From: an uncultured Candidatus Peregrinibacteria bacterium
GTDB lineage: Bacteria > Patescibacteriota > Gracilibacteria > Peribacterales > Peribacteraceae
Length of the DNA: 42,028 bases
Assembly: GCA_937863435.1 (NCBI GenBank)
Contig: CALMES010000075.1
Coordinates: forward strand, 1-42,028
Direction: 5' to 3'
Shown: positions 35,175 through 42,028 of the stretch, in pieces
How positions within the stretch are numbered: position 1 is the stretch's first letter
Layout: every line of letters begins with the position of its first letter
Notes under the pieces: model-generated
The model's database searches: none
Seen by the model: only the letters and a program-made list of their open reading frames with translations
Told to the model about the DNA's origin: nothing
Program-made: the position numbers and the translations under genes

Positions 35175-36245
35175 TCATGCAACGCCGGCCAGATCTTTCT
35201 TCGTGGTATTCAGCGGAATCCGGACCTCAAAACACGTGCCTTTTTTCGGTTCACTGATGCAGGAAATAGACCATCCTCGCACATCGGCAATTGTTTTTGC
35301 CAGATATAGTCCCAAACCCGACCCGTCCGGATGGTATGTTTTTGCCTGATGGCCGCGGTAAAATTTTTCGAACATTTTTTTCTGATCGCGCAGTGAAATG
35401 CCGATTCCGTCATCACTGCAACGGACGACACAGTGACTGCCCGTTTTCAGGAGGACCAATAAAATATCTCCTGCATTCGCATCGGTATATTGCGCGGCAT
35501 TGATGATGATGCGCTGCAGCAGCTGATAGACGATTTTTTTATTCTCATGAATCATCAGCGAGCTGCCGTGATAGTCCAAATGGTAGTGTCTGGCAGGAAA
35601 ACTTTCTTTTATTTCATTGATAATTTGTTGTAGAAGCCCGAAGATGCAAAAATCAGAATCCGGCTGTCGGTGGGCATGCAGAACATTGGAGATGGCAAGA
35701 AGATCGTCCGTCAGCATGTCGAGTGCTTTCTCACTGCTATAATGACGCTGCAAATCCGACAGCTCTTTTTGTGACAAACTTGTTTTTTCGAATAGCCATT
35801 TGAGCGGCCATTGGATTTTTATGTGTTCGGGAACATGGTCCTGCGCAGCCTGGAGAAGCTGCTCCCGGCGCATCTGTTCGTCGACATTTAATTCTATTCC
35901 GATGAAATATTCAGCTTCATTTCGGGAATCCAGAATGGGAATAATGTGGACTTCCTGCCAGTAATACGTGTTATCGCGCCGGCGGTTGCGCATTTCGCCG
36001 ATAAACGTTTCCTTATGATCCCGCAGCGTTTCCCACATTTCCGTATAAAACTCTTTTGACATGTGCCCTCCCCACAAATCGCCCGGCTTGCGGCCGATCA
36101 TCTCTTTCCGGGAGTAACCCGTATGTTTTTCGGCGCCGGCGTTGGCATACAGAATAACTCCTTTTTTGTCGGTTATCACAACGTGTTCGTTTGATCGGTC
36201 AAAACCCTTCAGAAGACCTTGTAATTCGGTTGAAAGTGAGGACAT
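35175..36245 (-). CDS. PAS-domain histidine kinase with altered H-box
   Basis: 356 aa, soluble. A PAS/PAC sensor lies at about 14-125 (VVITDKKGVILYANAGAEKH, WQEVHIIPILD). The dimerisation region is at about 140-200. The C-terminal ATPase domain has the N box INAAQYTDAN, G1 DDGIGI, F box FEKFYR and G2 GSGLGLYLA. The H-box is changed: where HE[LI]KNPL is expected, residues 142-148 read IKIQWPL, with a His just before (His141). It may use a shifted His, or bind ATP without autophosphorylating in the usual way. There is no response regulator next to it. ATG 36245 has the CTATG context. Confidence 0.85.
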   Translation of the reverse strand: MSSLSTELQGLLKGFDRSNEHVVITDKKGVILYANAGAEKHTGYSRKEMIGRKPGDLWGGHMSKEFYTEMWETLRDHKETFIGEMRNRRRDNTYYWQEVHIIPILDSRNEAEYFIGIELNVDEQMRREQLLQAAQDHVPEHIKIQWPLKWLFEKTSLSQKELSDLQRHYSSEKALDMLTDDLLAISNVLHAHRQPDSDFCIFGLLQQIINEIKESFPARHYHLDYHGSSLMIHENKKIVYQLLQRIIINAAQYTDANAGDILLVLLKTGSHCVVRCSDDGIGISLRDQKKMFEKFYRGHQAKTYHPDGSGLGLYLAKTIADVRGWSISCISEPKKGTCFEVRIPLNTTKKDLAGVA

Positions 36246-36395
36246 AGGACAGCAGTAAGAATATCTGTCAGTGTAGAATGTTCAGATAGCAGCATCAATT
36301 GCTTCCCTGCAACTGACATGTACAAGTATATAAATTGTCACCTGCAGTCATAATTTGAAGTATATTCGTCGATCATCAGCGGCCTATTTCTGTTC

Positions 36396-38228
36396 TTATA
36401 CACTGACGCCGTAGCGGCTGTTGGTAGCGGTTCGTAAGGCGGTGAGTTTCGTAAGCGAGCGGGAGGTTTTGGAGAAATTGCAGGAACCGATGGTGCCGGT
36501 ATCATGCGCTGCGGAACGATAAGCGCTATTGGTCGGCCTATAACCGGTTTTTAGATACGGCAGAAGGCTGGAGAGTGTGAGTGCGGGATTGGCAGCAATA
36601 TATGCAACGGCATCGGCCTCTTTGCCCGCATTTGTGGATGAGCCAGAACCCTGTGTAACTGCCCAGGAAGCAAGTGTGCGTGTAGAGTCTGAAAATACGG
36701 GATTCTGTCCGTCCAGATCGTGCACACCAGGCGTGGTGCTCCATTTGGCGGCATACCCCCGACCTTCATTCGTAAATCCCGATGTACCGGATGTTGTTTT
36801 TATAAGATAGCCTGCATTGTAATCTGTAGTGGCGGGAGTCATAAGATCCTGCGTCGATGAGCTATCGACGTTGTACGCCTTATATCCTGTTGAGGCTGTG
36901 CCATAAAACAAATTGGATTTGACTGATGCGTAACGGTTGGGTGATTCAACGGACGTATACAGGTGCCCGATTTCCAATCCGGTTTGCCCCTCAACATTGA
37001 TAGTGTTGTGTTCAATATACAATGCCAGTCCAGGCGTCACAGAACCGTTTCCGGTAAACAATGCTCCGCTGTTACTTCCTCCGCCATTTGGCAATATCAG
37101 ATTGCGGCGACAATATAGAGTGAATGTAGCAGTCGTGGTCCCTCCGACTAAAAACACGTTGCCAGCAGTATTGGTCCCGTTGAAATAGGCAACGTTGTCC
37201 GTCCAGTTATAGGTAGTGTTGGCTGGCGGATTTGAAATGGAAGAGAGAAAATGAGGATTACTGCCGGACGGACTGTCCCAAAAAAGAAAGCAATTTGTCA
37301 CGCTGCCGGCGATAGCAATATTGTCGTATGTCTGTCTGATAAAGCAGTTTTTCATCGCCGTCCAGTTTTTAGTGCTTGTAACCAAAAGTCCATTGCCAAA
37401 GTAACAACTGTCAAATGTCATTCCGTGTGAGGTAATGATTTTTATCATTTTGTCAAAGGAGACGCGAGTGAAGGCGCGTGTTCCGGTTGTCTGGTCCGAT
37501 CCTGAGCTTGTGGTAAGTGGCCAGGAGGTCGATTCGTTGGTGCGCGAAGATGCAATAGCCACATCGGTCATGGAAAAAGACGGGACACCGTGCGTGAAGG
37601 GGGCGTTTATCTGGCCGCAGCTTGTGAAGGTGCAATTAGTGAGCGAGGATGTCAGCTGACGGTTATCCAGCAAAATATTCAATGCATTGTGACTGCTGTC
37701 TCCTATATTCGTAAAGTCGCAGTAGGTCGCCTGTATGCAGCCTTCTCCGCCGTTTGATGCATTGTTGTGATACGCATTGCGCGTTCCGTCTCCCGCAGAA
37801 GAAATGGAGCAGTGCGATCCTGATGTGCCATTGATACGCCAGCCGCGTGCATCTCCGGGAGACTGTCCGCCGTCGTAGCTGCTTGCGATCTTGATGGAGT
37901 AGTTGATGGTGCCGCTTGCGCCTGTTGCATCAAAAACGATGGCAGTGCCCGCATTCATCGTAACACCTGCCGCATGGCTTTGCGTGTCACTCAGCTGGCC
38001 TTTTACCGTTAGTGTTCCGGTGGAAAGAATGAGCCGTGCGGATGTGCTGCCATTGCCGATTGTCAAAACAGCCACATCAGTTGCCGGACTATTGCCGACG
38101 GTGCGGCTGCCATCCATGGTAACGGTATGACTTATCGTTACCGTGTCTCCATCTCCTGGTACGGTTCCGCCAGTCCACGTGGATGTGGATGACCAGTTGC
38201 CGTTTTGTGCAGATGTAATTGCAGCCAT
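36396..38228 (-). CDS. Beta-helix-like protein with G8-type N-terminus
   Basis: 610 aa, rich in Ser, Thr, Asn and Gly. The N-terminus MAAITSAQNGNWSSTSTW and then GDGDTVTISHTVTMDG resembles the G8-like opening of some adhesins and phage tail proteins. The middle (about 120-480) has repeating short strands as in right-handed beta-helices (NCFIRQTYDNIAIAGSVTNC, LYIEHNTINVEGQTGLEIG). There is no signal peptide or membrane anchor, which is odd for an adhesin and fits a phage-derived or otherwise exported protein. TACAAT lies 13 nt before ATG 38228; an ATG three codons upstream (38237) is possible. Confidence 0.7.
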   Translation of the reverse strand: MAAITSAQNGNWSSTSTWTGGTVPGDGDTVTISHTVTMDGSRTVGNSPATDVAVLTIGNGSTSARLILSTGTLTVKGQLSDTQSHAAGVTMNAGTAIVFDATGASGTINYSIKIASSYDGGQSPGDARGWRINGTSGSHCSISSAGDGTRNAYHNNASNGGEGCIQATYCDFTNIGDSSHNALNILLDNRQLTSSLTNCTFTSCGQINAPFTHGVPSFSMTDVAIASSRTNESTSWPLTTSSGSDQTTGTRAFTRVSFDKMIKIITSHGMTFDSCYFGNGLLVTSTKNWTAMKNCFIRQTYDNIAIAGSVTNCFLFWDSPSGSNPHFLSSISNPPANTTYNWTDNVAYFNGTNTAGNVFLVGGTTTATFTLYCRRNLILPNGGGSNSGALFTGNGSVTPGLALYIEHNTINVEGQTGLEIGHLYTSVESPNRYASVKSNLFYGTASTGYKAYNVDSSSTQDLMTPATTDYNAGYLIKTTSGTSGFTNEGRGYAAKWSTTPGVHDLDGQNPVFSDSTRTLASWAVTQGSGSSTNAGKEADAVAYIAANPALTLSSLLPYLKTGYRPTNSAYRSAAHDTGTIGSCNFSKTSRSLTKLTALRTATNSRYGVSV

Positions 38229-38374
38229 AAAATACATGTCGATTGTACTGAGAATTTTGCTTTTTTATCAATGCTCGGACTCGAAAATCAATGGCATCTT
38301 TTCAAATGCAGTATATTGTCTTACTTTTAGAAGTATTGTACGACGAACTTTGCAGCCTCCTGCTTTTCAGTTTC

Positions 38375-38399
38375 AAAAAAGAGCCCTTGCGGGCTCTTT
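38375..38399 (-). terminator. Terminator after the histone-fold gene
   Basis: On the minus strand: AAAGAGCCC, GCAA, GGGCTCTTTTTT. It lies 20 nt after the stop at 38420. Confidence 0.88.
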
Positions 38400-38419
38400 A
38401 AGAATCGAAGATCGATTGA

Positions 38420-38590
38420 TTAACAGTCGCAAGCGTAGACAGTCTGGCGCTTGTTTTCCTTAGCGCGCCATACAGCTTTCTTGAGAGCTTCCTCGACCAT
38501 TTTGTCGAGAGCCTCTGTCAGATCGCCGCCCGTGCGCATATCCATTTTGCTGAGCATTTCTTTTACGCGTGCTGTTACTGTGTAACTCAT
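38420..38590 (-). CDS. Bacterial histone-fold protein (DUF1931-like), 56 aa
   Basis: A very small protein with the shape of a single histone fold: a short first helix (VTARVKEMLSKM), then GGDLTEALDKMVEEALKKAV as the long central helix, WRAKENKRQTVY as loop 2 and a short end ACDC. Bacterial and archaeal singlet histones have the same order and the R-x-T-V loop followed by a D near the end. The usual last helix is cut short and ends with two Cys. ATG 38590 has the CTATG context; TATTAT lies 17 nt upstream. It is followed by its own terminator, so it is transcribed alone. Confidence 0.75.
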   Translation of the reverse strand: MSYTVTARVKEMLSKMDMRTGGDLTEALDKMVEEALKKAVWRAKENKRQTVYACDC

Positions 38591-38707
38591 AGTAAAAAGA
38601 GAAGAAAATAATACAGCTGATTGTAGAGGGTCGCAGGGGCATAGACAATCATTCCTGCAATGCTTTAGTGGACTAGTTTCAACATTCATCGAGTAGCTAT
38701 GTTTGCG

Positions 38708-38742
38708 CAAAATGTACAATTGAGAATGTAAAATGTACAATG
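38708..38742. repeat. ATGTACAAT word repeat upstream of trpS
   Basis: Two copies of AAAATGTACAAT separated by TGAGAATGT. A related inverted word (ATTCATTGTACAT) is at 38773-38785. The TACAAT words could act as -10 boxes in both directions. Confidence 0.5.
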
Positions 38743-38800
38743 ACCTCTGAAAAATTGGCTTTGTTGTAAATTATTCATTGTACATCGTCCATTCATTTCT

Positions 38801-39778
38801 ATGCGCTCACTCTCGGGACTTCAGCCGTCGGGCCAGCTCCATCTTGGTAATTATTTTGGTTCTCTCAAACCAAATCTGGAAATGGCAAACCAGGCCGATG
38901 AGAGCTTTCTGTTTGTCGCCGATCTGCATGCCCTGACGACAGTGCAGGATGCAGAGCAGTTGCGTTCGCTGCGGCGCGATATTGTTCTGGATTATCTGGC
39001 ATGCGGCTTCGATCCTGGCAAATCGACCATTTTTTTCCAGTCCGATGTTCCCGCTCATGCAGAATTGATGTGGCTTCTGATGACGGTGACACCAATGGGA
39101 TTATTGAAAAGAGCCGTAAGCTATAAAGATAAAACGGATGGAAAATCAGAAGAGGAAATGGCCGTAAACGTTGGTTTGTTTACTTATCCAGTACTAATGG
39201 CGGCGGATATTCTTCTTTATGATATTGATATTGTTCCGGTCGGGCAGGATCAGCAGCAGCACTTAGAAATCACACGTGATATTGCAATGAAATTTAATCG
39301 AACTTTTAGTCATACATTTACTATCCCCGAAGCACGCATTCGTAAAGATGTTGCAATAGTACCCGGTGTCGACGGCCGCAAGATGAGCAAGAGCTATGCA
39401 AATACCATTCCGCTTTTTGGCGATGAAAAGATGATCAAAAAAACGATTATGGGCATTCAGACCGATTCAAAAGAAGTGGCCGAACCGAAAGATCCAGACA
39501 GTTCGTTCGTGTTTCAGATTCATAAGCTCTTCCTTTCGGCATCAGAGCAGAAAGTACTGGCAGACAAGTATCGCGCCGGGGGACTCGGATATGGAGATGC
39601 CAAGAAGATGCTGCTTGAAACCTACATGGACTATTTTTCAGTGCTTCGGGCACGGCGGGCAAGTCTGGAAGCGGACCCGAAAAAACTGGATACCATCTTG
39701 AAAGACGGGGCAAAAAAGGCCAATGCGTATGCAGAGAAAACACTGCAACGCGTCAAAAAAGCCGTCGGATTAGTATAG
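38801..39778 (+). CDS. trpS: Tryptophan--tRNA ligase
   Basis: 325 aa, normal length. Class I synthetase with the HIGH-type motif PSGQLHLGNYFG at the N-terminus and KMSKSYANTIPL as the KMSKS loop. The tryptophan site stretch is LLYDIDIVPVGQDQQQHLE. ATG 38801 starts MRSLSGLQPSG and has the CTATG context; no Shine-Dalgarno. It is followed by an unrelated secreted protein. Confidence 0.97.
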   Translation: MRSLSGLQPSGQLHLGNYFGSLKPNLEMANQADESFLFVADLHALTTVQDAEQLRSLRRDIVLDYLACGFDPGKSTIFFQSDVPAHAELMWLLMTVTPMGLLKRAVSYKDKTDGKSEEEMAVNVGLFTYPVLMAADILLYDIDIVPVGQDQQQHLEITRDIAMKFNRTFSHTFTIPEARIRKDVAIVPGVDGRKMSKSYANTIPLFGDEKMIKKTIMGIQTDSKEVAEPKDPDSSFVFQIHKLFLSASEQKVLADKYRAGGLGYGDAKKMLLETYMDYFSVLRARRASLEADPKKLDTILKDGAKKANAYAEKTLQRVKKAVGLV

Positions 39779-39822
39779 TTGCTTTTTGGCTGATTTATGC
39801 GGTTAATACAGCTAAAAAATGC

Positions 39823-39828
39823 TATAAT
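39823..39828 (+). promoter_or_regulatory. -10 box of the Ser-rich secreted protein gene (TATAAT)
   Basis: TATAAT 26 nt before ATG 39855. Confidence 0.55.
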
Positions 39829-39854
39829 GGATGTGTTTCATACCAATATTTTCT

Positions 39855-40391
39855 ATGCTTCATAAACAAGTTCACCCGGGCATCGCATTGATAGCGATTG
39901 CTTCGATGGTTTCATTGTTCGCGCTTGTGACTGTTACCACTGTCCAGGCTTCGTCCGAGAGCACGCGCGGCAGCGATGCCCAAATACTGCATCCGGCTGC
40001 TGAATCGGAGGCGGCTTTCCGCCTTCGCATGCGCGCAGTGCAGGCAAAAGCGCAGGCTGGCTCCGCTCGGTCTGTTGTCAGTTCCTCATCCGTGTCCTCT
40101 CTGCCCCCTTGCAATCCTGCACCTGTAGCCAGCAGCGTCTCATCTGTTTCGTCGTCTGGCATTTCGACTGTCGCAGATCTGACATTGTCGCAGCTGGATA
40201 CCCTGCGTCAGCAAATCCGTTCGCGCGTGTGTCCTGTGCATGGGGATCCGGGCTACATCGCCATTTGCCAGAAGCTTCTCACAACCGAACTCAAGCGCAA
40301 TCCACGGCCGGATGCCACCGGACTGGTCAACCCGAATCAGGCACGGGCGAATATGCTCAGGAGTCAGTCGTCGAGCGTATCTGTTCAGTAG
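39855..40391 (+). CDS. Ser-rich secreted hypothetical protein
   Basis: 178 aa. The hydrophobic N-terminus ALIAIASMVSLFALVTVTTV ends in VQAS, a possible signal peptidase site. A charged segment (about 45-75) is followed by a Ser/Val linker (VVSSSSVSSLPP ... SSVSSVSSSG). A compact part with two cysteines (RVCPVHGDPGYIAICQK) and a Ser-rich tail complete it. I do not recognise a family; the linker style matches the SLH/Calx-beta protein of this window. ATG 39855 has the CTATG context. Confidence 0.7.
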   Translation: MLHKQVHPGIALIAIASMVSLFALVTVTTVQASSESTRGSDAQILHPAAESEAAFRLRMRAVQAKAQAGSARSVVSSSSVSSLPPCNPAPVASSVSSVSSSGISTVADLTLSQLDTLRQQIRSRVCPVHGDPGYIAICQKLLTTELKRNPRPDATGLVNPNQARANMLRSQSSSVSVQ

Positions 40392-40532
40392 TTACAACAC
40401 CTGCACACTCTCTTCCCCTGATCCTTCGCCGATCAGGGGATCTTTATAGTGCTCCTCTCCCGGATCCGCTTCCTGCGGTTCCATTTTTCCGGTATTCGTG
40501 TCGTCTTCGTCATCTGTATCAGTGTCGTTCAT
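40392..40532 (-). CDS. Possible small acidic protein (46 aa)
   Basis: Starts MNDTDTDDEDDTNTGKME, then EADPGEEHYKDPLIGEG. It is strongly acidic, with no hydrophobic segment and no known family. The start has the CTATG context and a pyrimidine leader (TTCTTCCCCCTTTTTT), as in accepted genes. Its stop touches the stop of the convergent Ser-rich gene (40391/40392), and its last codons contain the hairpin at 40415-40439. Confidence 0.45.
   Translation of the reverse strand: MNDTDTDDEDDTNTGKMEPQEADPGEEHYKDPLIGEGSGEESVQVL
40415..40445. terminator. Hairpin terminator after the Ser-rich gene
   Basis: CCCCTGATC (40415-40423) and GATCAGGGG (40431-40439) form a 9-bp stem, followed by ATCTTTATAG. Confidence 0.65.
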
Positions 40533-40696
40533 AGAAAAAAGGGGGAAGAAATATGTGTATCCAGACGCAGCATCCCCGTCACACTTTCCTGAAGGGATAT
40601 TTTTGCCTGCCAATTGATGAGATGCAACGCGCTTATCAGCGGGATTGGCCGGAGTGTAAAACAGCTGTTTGCTCTGTACAAACAGTCAGAATTACC

Positions 40697-40702
40697 TACA
40701 AT
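40697..40702 (+). promoter_or_regulatory. -10 box of tRNA-Gly (TACAAT)
   Basis: TACAAT ends 10 nt before the first base of the tRNA. Confidence 0.6.
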
Positions 40703-40712
40703 TTCCCTCGCT

Positions 40713-40787
40713 GCGGGCGTCGTATAGTGGTTATTACCCCAGTTTTCCAAACTGGTGATGACGGTTCGATTCCGTTCGCCCGCTCCA
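40713..40787 (+). tRNA. tRNA-Gly (anticodon TCC)
   Basis: 75 nt with an encoded CCA. Acceptor GCGGGCG/CGCCCGC, anticodon stem CCAGT/ACTGG with the loop TTTCCAA (anticodon TCC), T-arm with GGTTCGATTCC, discriminator T. The last A is also the first base of the hairpin at 40787-40807. Confidence 0.96.
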
Positions 40788-40872
40788 TCCTACGCGAAGC
40801 GTAGGATGCCGTCCGTAGCTTTTGAACTTTGTCTCGTCATTCTCTTCCGAAATCGCCTCGCTACGGATGGCA
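40787..40872. repeat. Palindromic flank between tRNA-Gly and the GIY-YIG gene
   Basis: ATCCTACGC, gaa, GCGTAGGAT (40787-40807), followed by TGCCGTCCGTAGC (40807-40819), which pairs with one mismatch to GCTACGGATGGCA (40860-40872). The CGTAGGA word recurs at 40885-40891, where it forms the Shine-Dalgarno of the GIY-YIG gene. Confidence 0.65.
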
Positions 40873-40887
40873 GGCCATCAAAAGCGT

Positions 40888-40894
40888 AGGAGGG
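40888..40894 (+). promoter_or_regulatory. Shine-Dalgarno of the GIY-YIG gene (AGGAGGG)
   Basis: AGGAGGG with a 9-nt spacer before ATG 40904. One of only two clear Shine-Dalgarno sites in the window. Confidence 0.7.
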
Positions 40895-40903
40895 CTTCAT
40901 CGT

Positions 40904-41164
40904 ATGCGTTGGTTTGTCTATATTCTCGGCAATGAAAGGGGTAAAAATTATATTGGCTATACCGGCGACTTAAATGCCCGTCTTCTAGAGCATAATGAAG
41001 GTTCGGTGAAAGCTACGAAAGCATTGCGTCCGTGGCGTATTGAGTAGTTTTGTTGTTTTCGAGAAAAGAATGCAGCTATTGCATTTGAGAAATACCTAAA
41101 ATCTGGTTCAGGCAGCGCTTTTCGATTGAAGCATTTTGTATCTCGAAATATTGAAAAATCATGA
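40904..41164 (+). pseudogene. GIY-YIG endonuclease family gene interrupted by TAG
   Basis: The frame starts MRWFVYILGNERGKNYIGYT and continues with RLLEHNEGSVKATKALRPW, a typical small GIY-YIG (UvrC N-terminal-like) domain. After WRIE an in-frame TAG (41045-41047) stops it at 47 codons. The same frame then goes on with FREKNAAIAFEKYLKSGSG to a TGA at 41162, exactly the conserved end of the family. One base change is enough to explain it. The gene has a Shine-Dalgarno and palindromic flanks and sits next to a tRNA, so it looks like a mobile unit. Readthrough or a sequencing error remain possible. Confidence 0.85.
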
Positions 41165-41221
41165 ATAACAGTGCTATATCGAAACGCATTTCTTAGTTCT
41201 GCTTGGGCAAAAAGCTCGATT

Positions 41222-41800
41222 TTATTTCGTGGTTTTCTGAGTCATGGTCAGTAAATCATTGATGCCTACATGGCATTGTGCACTGAATGCTTGCAGAAAA
41301 TTATGATGCGGAATCGCAATATGCCCCGCTTCGACTTTGGATACATACTGTTTGGTAACGTTTGAGCCTATCTGTTGGGCAAGGTCATCTTGTGTCCAGC
41401 CTTGCCGCTTCCTAAAGGTCCGCACGTACTGCGCAAAAAGAGATGCGTTTTCCGGCACTTTCATGCGCCTGCCACGACCGCCTTGGATAAGCACAGTATT
41501 CATATCAGTGTCAGGAGCCACTGGCCTGCGTTGCAATGCTAGATTTGTAATCGTATTCAGCGCTTCGTCGGAAAGTTCTGGAACCGAAAGGATATGAGAG
41601 ATGGTTTTGCGGATAGCTGCATCGATGTCTGAAATGCGGCTAGCTGCATGTGTCAGACCTTCCATTCTCTTCGGATCAGAATCGAGAATGGCTTTTATGG
41701 CTGACAGTCGCTCTTGAAGAATACGGATTGTTGTCTGCAGTGAATCGGTCGAAACTTTTTCTGGTAACCGATGTTCATGTGAAATTTCTGTAGTTTCCAT
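41222..41800 (-). CDS. XRE-family transcriptional regulator
   Basis: 192 aa. The C-terminal HTH domain lies at about 125-185: VRTFRKRQGWTQDDLAQQIG, TKQYVSKVEAGHIAIP. The N-terminal 110 residues are helical (IRILQERLSAIKAILDSDPK, ISDIDAAIRKTISHIL) and may sense or dimerise. A basic patch (GGRGRRMKVP) precedes the HTH. ATG 41800 (METTEISHEH) is preferred over TTG 41821. It is divergent from the TrmB-type gene, with 89 nt between them; it may control that promoter. Confidence 0.82.
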   Translation of the reverse strand: METTEISHEHRLPEKVSTDSLQTTIRILQERLSAIKAILDSDPKRMEGLTHAASRISDIDAAIRKTISHILSVPELSDEALNTITNLALQRRPVAPDTDMNTVLIQGGRGRRMKVPENASLFAQYVRTFRKRQGWTQDDLAQQIGSNVTKQYVSKVEAGHIAIPHHNFLQAFSAQCHVGINDLLTMTQKTTK

Positions 41801-41855
41801 AATGACGGATAAGATAAACAAATAAGAAAGTCTCCAATCATATGGAAAAAGATGT

Positions 41856-41861
41856 TATAAT
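41856..41861 (+). promoter_or_regulatory. -10 box of the TrmB-type gene (TATAAT)
   Basis: TATAAT 28 nt before ATG 41890, in the gap to the divergent XRE gene. Confidence 0.5.
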
Positions 41862-41889
41862 AAATAGTGTCGTCTTCTCCCGACAGCAT

Positions 41890-42028
41890 ATGGAGCACAT
41901 TCTTCTCGAGCTCGGCCTGGATAAGGATCAGGCGAGAATCTATCTTCATTTATTGGAGGCACGGCCCATGAGTGCGGGTAATATGGCCAAAATTCTGGGG
42001 ATTAAGCGTACGACATTGTATGGCATTT
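41890..42028 (+). CDS. TrmB-type HTH regulator, cut by window edge
   Basis: 46 codons are visible. MEHILLELGLDKDQARIYLH, then LLEARPMSAGNMAKILGIKR and TTLYGI, match the winged helix of the TrmB family, known from sugar regulation in archaea and frequent in CPR genomes. The rest lies outside the window. Confidence 0.8.
   Translation, partial: MEHILLELGLDKDQARIYLHLLEARPMSAGNMAKILGIKRTTLYGI

Noticed and set aside
40829-40903. Upstream extension of the GIY-YIG frame
   Set aside because: The domain starts at ATG 40904 with a Shine-Dalgarno 9 nt upstream; the extension covers the palindromic flank.

Overview
This window is about 42 kb of bacterial chromosome with close to 50% GC and short intergenic gaps. 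It uses the standard bacterial code: TGA is an ordinary stop, for example for hrcA. The gene content suggests a Candidate Phyla Radiation (Patescibacteria) genome, most likely the Peregrinibacteria/Peribacteria group. The reasons are compact housekeeping genes, several shortened or stripped family members (HrcA without about 100 residues, DnaX without its zinc ribbon), a chromosomal VirD4-like ATPase, SLH proteins with Ser-rich linkers, and many proteins with no recognisable family. No 16S rRNA gene lies in the window, so this placement is inference.

Layout: (1) 1-5651: pgi, ruvA, an M23 peptidase, rsmI and a PEP-CTERM protein. (2) 5994-12947: gyrA, rpmE (L31), hrcA and a VirD4/TraG-like ATPase. 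(3) 12948-13904: a gene-poor stretch with a cluster of palindromes and a candidate minus-strand structured RNA. (4) 13905-21231: a small zinc-ribbon protein, an SLH/Calx-beta surface protein, glyA-udpK, dnaX-fthC (1-nt overlap), a DsbA-like lipoprotein and a DM13 lipoprotein. (5) 21276-26151: a 608-aa orphan protein, dcd, pdxS, pdxT and a second, catalytically dead pdxT copy. (6) 26158-29410: a flavodoxin plus 2-oxoacid:acceptor oxidoreductase operon. (7) 29506-31801: tRNA-Val with a retropepsin/small-protein cassette directly behind it, then small membrane proteins and a DUF305 protein. (8) 31970-38590: an SLH/beta-propeller protein, an RluA-type pseudouridine synthase, a PAS histidine kinase with a broken H-box, a beta-helix-like protein and a 56-aa histone-fold protein. 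(9) 38801-42028: trpS, a Ser-rich secreted protein, tRNA-Gly followed by a GIY-YIG gene broken by an amber codon, an XRE regulator and the start of a TrmB-type regulator.

Three window-wide patterns stand out. First, nearly all genes lack a Shine-Dalgarno sequence. Many have a TANNNT -10 box 6-10 nt before the start codon, which predicts leaderless mRNA, and about 18 starts have CT directly before ATG. The two clear Shine-Dalgarno exceptions, the PEP-CTERM gene and the GIY-YIG gene, are also the ones that look transferred. Second, a REP-like palindrome (core GAGCGG...CCGCGG) occurs four times with compensating stem changes. Third, several intergenic stretches are built from short words repeated in tandem and shared between distant loci.

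Working together: PdxS/PdxT make pyridoxal phosphate, used by SHMT (glyA). SHMT and 5-formyl-THF cyclo-ligase handle one-carbon folates. Flavodoxin is the likely electron partner of the oxidoreductase encoded in the same operon. The M23 peptidase, the undecaprenol kinase candidate and the SLH proteins serve the envelope.
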